A stretch of DNA of 64,000 bases. It comes from Acetobacteraceae bacterium (GTDB lineage Bacteria; Pseudomonadota; Alphaproteobacteria; Acetobacterales; Acetobacteraceae). Position 1 is the first letter of the stretch. Every line of letters begins with the position of its first letter. Position numbers and translations under genes: made by a program. Positions 37,400 through 47,769 of the stretch are shown here, in pieces. The DNA lies in contig JARLIM010000033.1 of the NCBI GenBank assembly GCA_031291725.1, forward strand, positions 114,492-178,491, in the 5' to 3' direction. The notes beneath the pieces are model-generated. The model was not told where the DNA came from and ran no database searches. It saw only the letters and a list, made by a program, of their open reading frames with translations.

Positions 37400-38071
37400 T
37401 CAGAGCTGGAATTTCTTCGCAACCTCCGGGAAATCCACGGCCGTGACATGGCGGTCACTGGCCACGGTGCCATCCTGCGGGCGCAGCAATTGGCAGGTGC
37501 GCAGACCGGCAGCGGCGGCGGCATCGAGTTCCGCCTCGATGTCGGACAGGAACAGCACCTCGGCCGGCGGCACGTTGATGCCGATGCAGATGCGGTCATA
37601 ACTGTCCGGCTCGCGCTTGCCGCCCACGCGGGTGTCGAAAAAGCCGTTGAAATGGGCGGTCAGATCGCCATCGACCGAATGGCCGAACAGCAGCTTCTGC
37701 GCCGGCACCGAGCCCGAGGAATACACATATAACCGCAAACCGCCGCGCACCCAGCGGCGCAAGGCGGGGGCGACGTCTGGGTAGAGATCGCCCTTCAGCG
37801 AGCCATCGTGATAGCCGGCCTCCCAGATCAGCCCCTGCAACGCCTTCAACGGCGTCACCTTGGCATCTTCGTCCATCCAGTGGCGCAGCGTGTCGAGCGC
37901 AGAGGCGCCCGGCACCATGCCCTGAATTTCAGCCGCAATCGCCGCCGCTTCCGGGCGGGCCAGGGCAGAGTCCAGGCGGGCGCGGGCATAGGGAAAGAGC
38001 GTGTCCCGCACGAAGGCAATGGGCGTGGTGGTGCCCTCGATATCCGTCACCACCGCCGCGACGGGCAGCAT
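37400..38071 (-). CDS. mtnC: acireductone synthase (enolase-phosphatase)
   Basis: The 223-aa HAD-superfamily enzyme has VVTDIEGTTTPIAFV (motif I with nucleophile Asp), YVYSSGSVPAQKLLFGHS (motif II), and FLSDIEAELDAA (acidic motif). It converts 2,3-diketo-5-methylthiopentyl-1-P to acireductone in methionine salvage. The ATG at 38071 is one base after the mtnD stop. It is the last gene of the tatA-mtnB-mtnD-mtnC run. Confidence 0.94.
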   Translation of the reverse strand: MLPVAAVVTDIEGTTTPIAFVRDTLFPYARARLDSALARPEAAAIAAEIQGMVPGASALDTLRHWMDEDAKVTPLKALQGLIWEAGYHDGSLKGDLYPDVAPALRRWVRGGLRLYVYSSGSVPAQKLLFGHSVDGDLTAHFNGFFDTRVGGKREPDSYDRICIGINVPPAEVLFLSDIEAELDAAAAAGLRTCQLLRPQDGTVASDRHVTAVDFPEVAKKFQL

Positions 38072-38072
38072 C

Positions 38073-38615
38073 TCAGACGACCGCCGGGAAGCGGTTGCTG
38101 ATATCGTCGCCGGTGAAATTCGCCACCCAGCCATCGGTGTGGGTGAAAATGCGCAAGGCGGTGAAGGAGGGGGCGGAGCCGGCGTCGAACCAATGTTTGG
38201 TGCCGGCGGGCACCGAGATCAGATCGCCCTTCTCGCACCGCGCATCATAGATTTTGCCATCCAGATGCAGCACGAAATTGCCCGCGCCTTCGACGAAGAA
38301 GCGCACCTCATCCTCGGAATGGATGTGCTCCTGCAGGAATTTCTCCCGCAGCGCCTGCGCCTGCGGATGATCGGGCGAAAGCTTCACCACATCGGCCGAA
38401 CCGGCACCCGTCTCCCCCATCAGCGCGTCCAGATAGGGGCGATAGGCGGCCAGAATGGTCTCGGCGCTGTCGTCTTGTGACAGGGCAACCGGGCTTTCCC
38501 AACGCTCAAACCGCACGCCCAGCGGCTTCAGCTCGGCGGCGATGGCGTCGGCATCGGTGATCGACAGGATCGGTGTGCCGGGGGCGCTGTCGGCAAAGAC
38601 GGTCAGACGGCTCAT
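38073..38615 (-). CDS. mtnD: acireductone dioxygenase (ARD)
   Basis: The 180-aa cupin has the metal ligands in EHIHSEDEVRFF (HxH and E) and the final His in GTKHWFDAG. It oxidises acireductone to 2-oxo-4-methylthiobutanoate and formate (Fe form) or to CO-releasing products (Ni form). It overlaps mtnB by ATGA. Confidence 0.95.
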   Translation of the reverse strand: MSRLTVFADSAPGTPILSITDADAIAAELKPLGVRFERWESPVALSQDDSAETILAAYRPYLDALMGETGAGSADVVKLSPDHPQAQALREKFLQEHIHSEDEVRFFVEGAGNFVLHLDGKIYDARCEKGDLISVPAGTKHWFDAGSAPSFTALRIFTHTDGWVANFTGDDISNRFPAVV

Positions 38616-39223
38616 CGTGCAAGTTTCCTACGTTCCAGCTCACAGGCGAGCAGAAATTCCAGACCTTCCAGGCGCGCGAGGGCGACATCCATCGAAGGCC
38701 CCCAAACATACACGCCATGGCCACGGATCAGGTAGCCCAACGGCGTGCCCGCCGCGATGATCGGTTCTGCAACCGATGCAAGCCGCGCGATGTCCTGGTC
38801 GTTGTCGAACACCGGAAGCGCCAGCACCACATCATGCGTGCTTTGGCCTTCGAAAGCCTTGAGCACCTCATATTGCGCCAGCCGGATCGGGCCCGGTTCG
38901 GTCATCGACAGCACGGTGCCCGCCACCGAATGGCCATGCAGCACCGCACCCGCCTGCGGAAACAGGCGATAGATCTGACAATGCAGCAAAGTCTCGGCGC
39001 TGGGTTTGGCGTCGGTCAGCGGGACACCCGCCAGATCGACCTGCATCACCGCTTCCGCATCCAGGAAGCCCTTATGGCCACCGCTGCGGGTGATGGCGAT
39101 GCGCTCGGAATCCAGCCGCACGCTGATATTGCCCGCAGTTGCAGGCACCCAGCCGCGCGCATCCATACGCTGCCCAGCCCGGACGATCGCATCGACCGCC
39201 CAGGCAGGTGTTGTCTGGCTCAC
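38612..39223 (-). CDS. mtnB: methylthioribulose-1-phosphate dehydratase
   Basis: A 203-aa class II aldolase-fold protein with GWVPATAGNISVRL, ITRSGGHKGFL, and zinc ligands in VLHGHSVAGTVLS plus RGHGVYVWG. With mtnC and mtnD adjacent it is MtnB rather than fuculose aldolase. mtnA, mtnK and mtnP are not in this window, so salvage must draw on genes elsewhere. Confidence 0.94.
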   Translation of the reverse strand: MSQTTPAWAVDAIVRAGQRMDARGWVPATAGNISVRLDSERIAITRSGGHKGFLDAEAVMQVDLAGVPLTDAKPSAETLLHCQIYRLFPQAGAVLHGHSVAGTVLSMTEPGPIRLAQYEVLKAFEGQSTHDVVLALPVFDNDQDIARLASVAEPIIAAGTPLGYLIRGHGVYVWGPSMDVALARLEGLEFLLACELERRKLAR

Positions 39224-39230
39224 GCCGACC

Positions 39231-39491
39231 TCAGGAATGCGAGGCCGTGGTCGTGGTGTTGGACGTGGAACCCGTCGTCACACCCGGCCCCTGAATGGTA
39301 CCCGTCGGGCCTTCCGCAGGCTTGTCAGCCGTGGATGCCATTGAGGCGTCATCCGGCTCAGCCATCGTCTTCTTGAACGTTTTGATGCCCTTGGCCACAT
39401 CGCCCATCAGGCCGCTCACCTTGCCCGACCCGAAGAGCAACACAACGACACCAATCACCACCAGCCAATGCAGGGGAGACAAACTGCCCAT
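39231..39491 (-). CDS. tatA: Sec-independent translocase subunit TatA
   Basis: This 86-aa protein has a single N-terminal membrane helix ([18 protein letters not shown]), the hinge and amphipathic helix ([16 protein letters not shown]), and a disordered Thr/Ser-rich tail, typical of TatA/E. tatB and tatC are not near. It ends 7 nt before mtnB on the same strand, so it may share a transcript with the salvage genes. Confidence 0.93.
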   Translation of the reverse strand: MGSLSPLHWLVVIGVVVLLFGSGKVSGLMGDVAKGIKTFKKTMAEPDDASMASTADKPAEGPTGTIQGPGVTTGSTSNTTTTASHS

Positions 39492-39560
39492 AATTTCCTC
39501 CAGAACCCAATCTGGCCTATGACATGGCGCAGGCGGCGAGGCAGTGCAAGCGCCTACACG

Positions 39561-40163
39561 CTACATTGCGCTTTTGGACAGCAGACGCGCCCTCGGCGGT
39601 GGCCTGCCGACATTGGACGAAAGCGCCAATTGCGCCGCCAAAGTGGCGGTATTGGCCAACTCATCGTGCGAGGCCGGCATGGAGGGCAGGATAAATCCAT
39701 AGGTGGCGTATTCGTGCGATCCCAGCATGCCCACTGGCGGCCACCACACCCGCACCTGCGACCAATCATTGCGTTCAGAGACATCGACCACCAATTGGTC
39801 CTCGTCCAACTCGCCATGCACCCAATTGGCCTGCGTCACCTGAATTTGGCGCGGGCCGAGCAGGCGGGAGACAACCGAGACATGGCCAGACGGCAGCCGC
39901 TCCTCGCGCCGGAACACCAAGGCCGCGCCCAGTATCGGCTGTGCCGCCCGGCGATAGCGCCCCTGCGCCTGATCCCACCAACTTGCCGCCTCGCCATACA
40001 GCGCAATGCCGGAGAGTTCACGGGCGAAGGGGGCGCAGTCGATGCCGGGATAGGATGGCCCGAGGGCGATACGCGGCGAAACAGACGCCCCGCCACAGGC
40101 GGCAAGCCAGAGCGGGGCGAGCAGCACAAGGCAGCGCAGGACGATGCGGACAGCGTGGCGCAT
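39561..40163 (-). CDS. CHAP-domain lipoprotein
   Basis: The 200-aa protein starts with a lipoprotein signal ending in the lipobox LAAC. The mature part has CAPFARELSGIALYGEAASWWDQA (catalytic Cys region) and GHVSVVSRLLGPRQIQVTQANW (catalytic His region). These match CHAP amidase/peptidase domains, which cleave peptidoglycan cross-links. It is probably an envelope-anchored cell-wall amidase. It stands alone between tatA and the isochorismatase-like gene. Confidence 0.75.
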   Translation of the reverse strand: MRHAVRIVLRCLVLLAPLWLAACGGASVSPRIALGPSYPGIDCAPFARELSGIALYGEAASWWDQAQGRYRRAAQPILGAALVFRREERLPSGHVSVVSRLLGPRQIQVTQANWVHGELDEDQLVVDVSERNDWSQVRVWWPPVGMLGSHEYATYGFILPSMPASHDELANTATLAAQLALSSNVGRPPPRARLLSKSAM

Positions 40164-40200
40164 GGTGGAACTGTAGCAGATTCAGCGGCCAAGCGTCATG

Positions 40201-40827
40201 TCAAAACCCGATCAGATCGCTCCGGCTCAACGTGGTGCGCGTGGACAGCGTGGGGCCGGTGAGCATGACATCGATCACCGCCTGCTCGATATAGGGATTG
40301 TCACCCGACACGCCATCTTCCGCATAGACCACCTGATAGCCCCGCAGGGCGGCTTGGGCCGCCGTGTTGAGCACCGCCCCGTGCGCTGCCGTGCCGATGA
40401 CAATGACCGTCTTGATGCCATGCGACTTCAGGATCGCATCCAGATCGGTGTTGAGGAATTTATCCGGTGTTGCCTGCACATGCGGCTCATCCGGCAGGGC
40501 GGCCACGTCCGGCAGAACATCGGCCATCGTGCTGATGGCGGTGGTGGAATAGACCACCAGCGCATGTGCTGCGCGGACCTTGACCAGCAGATCATGCGAC
40601 GATTTGAGCGTGTCCAGACAGCGCGGGCGGCGCTCCTGGCTGCAGGTCTGCTTGACCAGATCGAGCACCAGCAAAGCCGTGGTTTTTGGATCGAGCTTGA
40701 CCGATTTCACCTCCGGCACCGGCGGGGCCTTGGCGGCGTTCCAATCCTGAATCGAATCGCCGGCATAGGCGGCTCCACTGAGCAAAAGTGATGCCGTAAG
40801 ACAGAGATTTTGCAGAATACGACGCAT
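40201..40827 (-). CDS. secreted isochorismatase-fold protein lacking the catalytic cysteine
   Basis: A 208-aa protein with a clear signal peptide (CLTASLLLSGAAYA then GDS). The isochorismatase fold shows Asp56 (LLVLDLV) and Lys123 (TPDKF). Where the nucleophilic Cys normally stands (VxxxxCVxxTA) the sequence is GTAAHGAVLNTA, with Ala151 at the aligned position. Either catalysis is lost or a non-hydrolytic isochorismatase-like chemistry is used. The ATG at 40827 has a G-rich ribosome site. Confidence 0.75.
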   Translation of the reverse strand: MRRILQNLCLTASLLLSGAAYAGDSIQDWNAAKAPPVPEVKSVKLDPKTTALLVLDLVKQTCSQERRPRCLDTLKSSHDLLVKVRAAHALVVYSTTAISTMADVLPDVAALPDEPHVQATPDKFLNTDLDAILKSHGIKTVIVIGTAAHGAVLNTAAQAALRGYQVVYAEDGVSGDNPYIEQAVIDVMLTGPTLSTRTTLSRSDLIGF

Positions 40828-40920
40828 CGAGACCCCCCGGTTGAGCTTGGTGAACATCCAAGCACCTCTGGGGTGATCCGGGAAGCGGGGGGATATCCAA
40901 GCGGTGGGCGAACAAGCGCG

Positions 40921-40966
40921 GCGCAGTCCGCCATCCCCCGGCAATCGGGAAGATGGCGGACTGCGC
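40921..40966. terminator. 15-bp-stem hairpin downstream of ahcY
   Basis: GCGCAGTCCGCCATC (40921-40935) is the exact reverse complement of 40952-40966, with a 16-nt loop that itself can pair (CCCG/CGGG). It lies just after the ahcY stop on the minus strand. No T-run follows, so it may be an mRNA 3' stabiliser or a factor-assisted terminator. Confidence 0.55.
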
Positions 40967-40973
40967 GTTGTTC

Positions 40974-42272
40974 TCAGTAGCGATACAGGTCGTGCTTGAA
41001 CGGGCCGACCTGTGGCACGCCGATATAATCGGCCTGCTTCTTGTTCAGCACCGTCAGCTTCGCACCGACCTTGGCCAGATGCAGGGCAGCGACCTTTTCA
41101 TCGAGGTGCTTCGGCAGGGTGTAGACCTCGTTCTTGTAGGTGCCGGGGGTGGCCGTCCACAATTCGATCTGCGCCAAGGTCTGGTTGGTGAAGCTGGCCG
41201 ACATCACGAAGGACGGGTGGCCGGTGGCGTTGCCGAGATTCACCAGACGGCCCTCGGAGAGCACGATCAGGCGCTTGCCGTCGGGGAAGACAACTTCGTC
41301 CACCTGCGGCTTGACGTTCTCCCACGGATAGTTGCGCAGGGCTTCGATCTGAATCTCGCTGTCGAAATGGCCGATGTTGCAGACGATGGCGCGGTTTTTC
41401 ATTTTGCGCATGTCGTCAATCGTGATCACATCCACGTTGCCGGTGCAGGTGACGAAGATGTCGCCCCGATGGGCGGCGTCTTCCAGCGTGACGACTTCAT
41501 AGCCTTCCATCGCCGCCTGCAGGGCGCAGATCGGATCGACCTCGGTGACTAGCACGCGGCAGCCGGCCTGACGCAGCGAGGCGGCCGAGCCTTTGCCGAC
41601 ATCGCCGAAGCCGCAGACGATGGCGACCTTGCCAGCCATCATCACGTCGGTGCCGCGACGGATCGCGTCCACCAGCGATTCACGGCAGCCATAGAGGTTG
41701 TCGAACTTCGACTTGGTGACGGAGTCGTTCACATTGATGGCGGGCACCTTCAGCTTGCCAGCCTTGGCCATCTCCCACAGACGATGCACGCCGGTGGTGG
41801 TCTCTTCCGACAGACCGCGCACGTCCGCGAGCATCTCCGGGTATTTGTCGTGCATGATCTGGGTGACATCACCGCCATCGTCGAGGATCATGTTCGGCGT
41901 CCAGCCATCCGGACCGCGCAGGGTCTGCTCGATGCAGTACCAGAACTCTTCCTCGTTCATACCCTTCCAGGCGAAGACCGGCGTGCCGGCTGCGGCGATG
42001 GCGGCGGCGGCGTGGTCTTGCGTGGAGAAGATGTTGCACGACGACCAGCGGACGGTGGCGCCGAGATGTTCCAGCGTCTGGATCAGCACGGCGGTCTGAA
42101 TGGTCATGTGCAGGCAACCGACGATGCGCGCACCGGCGAGCGGCTTGCTGGTACCGTATTCGGCACGCAGCGCCATCAGGCCGGGCATTTCATCCTCAGC
42201 CATCGAAATTTCCTTCTGACCCCAGGCGGCCAGAGAAATGTCACGCACCTTGTAGTCGGTGAATTCGGTCAT
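40974..42272 (-). CDS. ahcY: adenosylhomocysteinase
   Basis: The 432-aa enzyme splits S-adenosylhomocysteine into adenosine and homocysteine using bound NAD. Signatures include [44 protein letters not shown] with the catalytic Asp/Lys, [12 protein letters not shown] for NAD, and the C-terminal KHDLYRY. The ATG at 42272 is the conserved start. A palindromic site lies 34 nt upstream. It clears SAH made by methyltransferases such as CcrM and feeds methionine synthesis. Confidence 0.96.
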   Translation of the reverse strand: MTEFTDYKVRDISLAAWGQKEISMAEDEMPGLMALRAEYGTSKPLAGARIVGCLHMTIQTAVLIQTLEHLGATVRWSSCNIFSTQDHAAAAIAAAGTPVFAWKGMNEEEFWYCIEQTLRGPDGWTPNMILDDGGDVTQIMHDKYPEMLADVRGLSEETTTGVHRLWEMAKAGKLKVPAINVNDSVTKSKFDNLYGCRESLVDAIRRGTDVMMAGKVAIVCGFGDVGKGSAASLRQAGCRVLVTEVDPICALQAAMEGYEVVTLEDAAHRGDIFVTCTGNVDVITIDDMRKMKNRAIVCNIGHFDSEIQIEALRNYPWENVKPQVDEVVFPDGKRLIVLSEGRLVNLGNATGHPSFVMSASFTNQTLAQIELWTATPGTYKNEVYTLPKHLDEKVAALHLAKVGAKLTVLNKKQADYIGVPQVGPFKHDLYRY

Positions 42273-42305
42273 GTGTCGGGTGCCCCCAAGTTTGCTGGAG
42301 GCGGT

Positions 42306-42325
42306 ATATAAAGACATCTTGATGT
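42306..42325. promoter_or_regulatory. imperfect 20-bp palindrome upstream of ahcY
   Basis: ATATAAAGACATCTTGATGT matches its reverse complement at 14 of 20 positions, with AAGA/TCTT in the core. It lies 34 nt before the ahcY ATG. From memory it resembles sites of the SahR/SamR ArsR-type regulators of the SAM cycle; this was not checked. No such regulator gene is in the window. Confidence 0.45.
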
Positions 42326-42386
42326 GTGCAAGGTTAACAGGGCAGGGCAGATCGTCACTGCAGGCGTAGGCAGCCCGGCATGTGGC

Positions 42387-42411
42387 GGTGCGATTCCTGC
42401 GGAATCGCACC
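42387..42411. terminator. 11-bp perfect hairpin between MFS and ahcY genes
   Basis: GGTGCGATTCC and GGAATCGCACC pair perfectly around a 3-nt loop, 12 nt after the stop of the Fsr-like gene. It has no T-tract. It probably separates that transcript from ahcY downstream. Confidence 0.5.
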
Positions 42412-42423
42412 CTACGACGCTCA

Positions 42424-43635
42424 TCACGTCTTCCGGCGGGCCGGTTCGATATCCGGCAGGAACACCGCCAGCAGTCCGATCAGTGGCAGGAAGGCGCAGA
42501 CGTCGAAGACGAAATCGACGCTGGTGTGGTCGGCCAGCACGCCCAGCGTCGCCGCCCCCAGGCCGCTCATGCCGAAGGCAAAGCCATAGAACAGGCCGGA
42601 GACCATGCCGACTTTGCCGGGCAGCAATTCCTGCGCGTAGACCAGAATGGCCGGGAAGGCGGAGGCCAGGATGAGGCCGATCGGCACGGTGAGAATGGCG
42701 GTGGCCGTCTCACCCACATAGGGCAGCGCCAGGGTGAACGGCAGCACGCCGAGGATGGACGCCCAGATCACCCGTCGGCGTCCCAGAATATCGCCGATCG
42801 GGCCGCCCGCGATGGTGCCGGTGGCCACGGCGGCCAGGAAGACGAACAGCAAAGTCTGCGCGTGCTGCACATCCTCGCCGAAGCGGTGGATCAGATAGAA
42901 GGTGTAGAAGGTGTTCAGGCTGGCCATATAGAAGAACTTGGAGAACACCAGCGCCACCAGAACGGCGATGCTCATCGTCACCCGCGCACGTGTCAGATGC
43001 GGGCCTTCGCGCAGCATCTTCGCCTTCGCAGGCGCGCGACGCTGGCCTGCATACCAGTGACCGATCCAGCCGAGCAGCACCATGCCCAGCAGCGCCAATC
43101 CGGAGAAATACGCCACGCTGCCCTGGCCGCGCGGCAGCACGATGAAGGCGGCGAGCAGCGGGCCGATGGCCTGACCGGCATTGCCGCCCACCTGAAACAG
43201 CGACTGCGCCAGCCCGTGCCGCCCACCGGATGCCATCCGCGCCATGCGCGAGCTTTCCGGATGGAAGATCGACGACCCCATCCCCACCATCATTGCCGCC
43301 ACGATCACCGAGACGAAGCTGGTGGCCTGCGACAGCAGCAGCAGCCCGACCAGGGTGAAACCCATGCCCAGCACGAGTGAATAAGGCTGTGGCTTGCGGT
43401 CGGTGAACAGCCCGATCATTGGCTGCAACAGCGACGCGGTGAGCTGGAAGGCCAGGGTGATCAGGCCAATCTGGCTGAAATCCAGCCCCAGATCGCCCTT
43501 GAGCATCGGATACATCGCCGGTACCAGCGACTGCATCATGTCGTTGAGCATGTGGGAGAAGGACAGCCCGATCAGGATCGGAAACGCCGTGCTCACCGCA
43601 TGTGGCGCAACAGTCTCGCTGACGACTTTGGACAT
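42424..43635 (-). CDS. MFS transporter, fosmidomycin-resistance (Fsr) family
   Basis: A 403-aa, 12-helix transporter with [70 protein letters not shown] and [12 protein letters not shown], all typical of Fsr. [12 protein letters not shown] and [13 protein letters not shown] are the diagnostic stretches. Fsr exports fosmidomycin, and homologues may export sugar phosphates or other metabolites. It is single, on the minus strand, upstream of ahcY but separated by a hairpin. Confidence 0.88.
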   Translation of the reverse strand: MSKVVSETVAPHAVSTAFPILIGLSFSHMLNDMMQSLVPAMYPMLKGDLGLDFSQIGLITLAFQLTASLLQPMIGLFTDRKPQPYSLVLGMGFTLVGLLLLSQATSFVSVIVAAMMVGMGSSIFHPESSRMARMASGGRHGLAQSLFQVGGNAGQAIGPLLAAFIVLPRGQGSVAYFSGLALLGMVLLGWIGHWYAGQRRAPAKAKMLREGPHLTRARVTMSIAVLVALVFSKFFYMASLNTFYTFYLIHRFGEDVQHAQTLLFVFLAAVATGTIAGGPIGDILGRRRVIWASILGVLPFTLALPYVGETATAILTVPIGLILASAFPAILVYAQELLPGKVGMVSGLFYGFAFGMSGLGAATLGVLADHTSVDFVFDVCAFLPLIGLLAVFLPDIEPARRKT

Positions 43636-43876
43636 GCAGCCTCTTCCCCACCCTTACACACTTCCAAAGATGGGGGGATTATGCCGCTTTGCACCATTGC
43701 AGTCGCGGCAAGGCAGAAGCCCAGGACCATTGCCAAGCCCGCTCACGCCCTTGCTCCAGCATAAGCACGCATCACGGCAATGACGGTAAAAGCGCGTCAA
43801 TCGTTGCGATCTGCGCTGCATCAGTCACATCATGCAAATATTGACATCCTTCGCAGCGCACACCACTTTCGCCGCA

Positions 43877-45855
<1,979 letters not shown>

Positions 45856-45873
45856 TGCGGTGATGGATGGCGG

Positions 45874-46740
45874 ATGACGGCGCGACCGTTTCCGCCATAC
45901 GATCGCCATGACATGAACACGCTCGACACCACGCTTGCCGCCATCGGCCAACTCGGCGACGACGAGATCGACTTGGCCGATGCCGCCCTGCAACTCGCCC
46001 GCCGCACGGTGGACGAGGCGGAGTACCTGGCTGCACGTGCGCATCTGAGCGAACTGGTGCGGCTGGCATCCGAGCGGGCGGAGACATTGGCTTTGGACGA
46101 TCTGCCCGGTCATGCCGCGATGATCTCCGAGTTGCTGCTGGTCGATTTCGGCTATCGCGGCGACGTCGAGACCTATGACGATCTGGACAATGCCAATCTC
46201 GTTCGGGTGATCGAACGCCGCCAAGGCTTGCCGGTCGCCCTCGGCATACTCTGGCTGCACGCCGCCCAGGCGGTGGGGGTGGTGGCGCACGGGGTCAATT
46301 TCCCCGGCCATTTCCTGGTCAGCCTCGGCACCGGCAGCGTGCAATTGCTGATCGACGTTTTCGGCGGCGGTCTGGTGATGGATAAGCCCGCGCTGGAGTC
46401 GCTGCTGCGGGCCGTCTATGGCCGCAAGGTCGCGCTGCAACGCGACATGCTCACCCCGATGGGGACGCGAGATGTGTTGCTGCGCCTGCATGGCAATATC
46501 CGCTCCCGCCAGGAGCGCGGCGGTGCGTTCAGTGCGGCATTGGCCACCTTGGCGGACATGCAACGCATTGCCCCCGAAGCCGCCCCCCTCTGGCTGGATG
46601 AGGCGCGGCTACAGCAAGAAATCGGCGATGTGGGTGGCGCATTTGCGGCCTTGCATCATTTTCTGACGATGGAACCCGAAGGCCCGATGGCCGATCAGGT
46701 CCGCGTGGCGTTGGACGAGTTGCGCGGGCGGATGAATTAA
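45874..46740 (+). CDS. SirB1/transglutaminase-like TPR protein
   Basis: The 288-aa protein has the SirB1 pattern: DLADAALQLARRTVDE, the transglutaminase-like core RRQGLPVALGILWLHAAQAVGVVAHGVNFPGHFLVSL with a conserved GLPVALGILW, and a C-terminal TPR-like helix pair (ALATLADMQRIAPEAAPLWLDEARLQQEIGD). The usual catalytic Cys is not evident, so it may be non-enzymatic. ATG 45874 or 45913 could be the start; neither has a strong ribosome site. Function is unknown. Confidence 0.8.
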   Translation: MTARPFPPYDRHDMNTLDTTLAAIGQLGDDEIDLADAALQLARRTVDEAEYLAARAHLSELVRLASERAETLALDDLPGHAAMISELLLVDFGYRGDVETYDDLDNANLVRVIERRQGLPVALGILWLHAAQAVGVVAHGVNFPGHFLVSLGTGSVQLLIDVFGGGLVMDKPALESLLRAVYGRKVALQRDMLTPMGTRDVLLRLHGNIRSRQERGGAFSAALATLADMQRIAPEAAPLWLDEARLQQEIGDVGGAFAALHHFLTMEPEGPMADQVRVALDELRGRMN

Positions 46741-46776
46741 GCGACACCACGCCGCATCAGCATAAGGAGCCGTGCC

Positions 46777-47760
46777 ATGAGCCTTGCCGTCGCTGTACAG
46801 ATGGACCCGATGGAAACCATCGGAATCGATGGTGACAGCACCTTCCAACTCATGCTCACCGCCCAGGCGCGCGGCCATCGGTTGTGGCATTACGAGGTGC
46901 GTCACCTCTCGCTCAGCGAGGGCGTGCCGAAAGAGGGCATGCCGTTCCAATCCCGCCTGCAGGCCCGCGCCCGTCCGGTGACGGTGCAGCGTGTGCGCGG
47001 CGATCACTTCAAGTTCGGCCCGGAAGAACTGCTCGATCTCGGCCTGGTGGATGTGGTGCTGATGCGGCAAGACCCGCCTTTCGACATGTCCTACATCACC
47101 GCCACCCATATGCTGGAGCACATCCATCCGAAGACGCTGGTGGTCAACAACCCGATCAGCGTGCGCAATGCACCGGAGAAGCTGCTCGTCACCCACTTCC
47201 CCGATCTGATGCCGCCGACGCTGGTGACATGGGATGTCGATGCGATCCGTGGCTTCCGGGCGATGCACAAGGACATCGTCGTCAAGCCGCTGTTCGGCAA
47301 TGGCGGGGCGGGCGTGTTCCTGATCAGGCATGACGACCCGAATCTGAACTCGCTGCTGGAAATGCACTTCGCCCGCTCGCGTGAGCCGCTGATGATCCAG
47401 CGTTATGAGCCGGCCGTGCGCAAGGGCGATAAGCGGATCATCCTGATCGATGGCGTGCCGATGGGGGCGATCAACCGCGTGCCCGCCGAGGGTGAGGCGC
47501 GCAGCAACATGCATGTCGGCGGTCGCCCGGAGAAAATCGACCTCACCCCGCGCGACCGCGAAATCTGCGACCGCATCGGGCCGGTGCTGCGCGAGCAGGG
47601 ATTGATCTTCGTCGGCATCGACGTGATCGGCGACTATCTGACCGAGATCAACGTCACCAGCCCGACCGGCTTGCAGGAAGTGGCCCGTTTCGACGGCACC
47701 GATCTGTCGGCGGCGATCTGGGATGTGATTGAGAGGAAGCGGGCCGAACAGCTGGCGTAA
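46777..47760 (+). CDS. gshB: glutathione synthase
   Basis: The 327-aa ATP-grasp ligase adds glycine to gamma-glutamylcysteine. It shows the GshB N-terminus ([23 protein letters not shown]), [31 protein letters not shown], the ATP lysine in [17 protein letters not shown], and [19 protein letters not shown] lies before the ATG. Together with gor in this window it supports a glutathione-based thiol system. Confidence 0.95.
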   Translation: MSLAVAVQMDPMETIGIDGDSTFQLMLTAQARGHRLWHYEVRHLSLSEGVPKEGMPFQSRLQARARPVTVQRVRGDHFKFGPEELLDLGLVDVVLMRQDPPFDMSYITATHMLEHIHPKTLVVNNPISVRNAPEKLLVTHFPDLMPPTLVTWDVDAIRGFRAMHKDIVVKPLFGNGGAGVFLIRHDDPNLNSLLEMHFARSREPLMIQRYEPAVRKGDKRIILIDGVPMGAINRVPAEGEARSNMHVGGRPEKIDLTPRDREICDRIGPVLREQGLIFVGIDVIGDYLTEINVTSPTGLQEVARFDGTDLSAAIWDVIERKRAEQLA

Positions 47761-47769
47761 TCCGGCATT

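Noticed and set aside
42273..42420. SAH riboswitch upstream of ahcY
   Set aside because: The conserved SAH-riboswitch core could not be recognised. The only clear structures are the 20-bp palindrome and an 11-bp hairpin.
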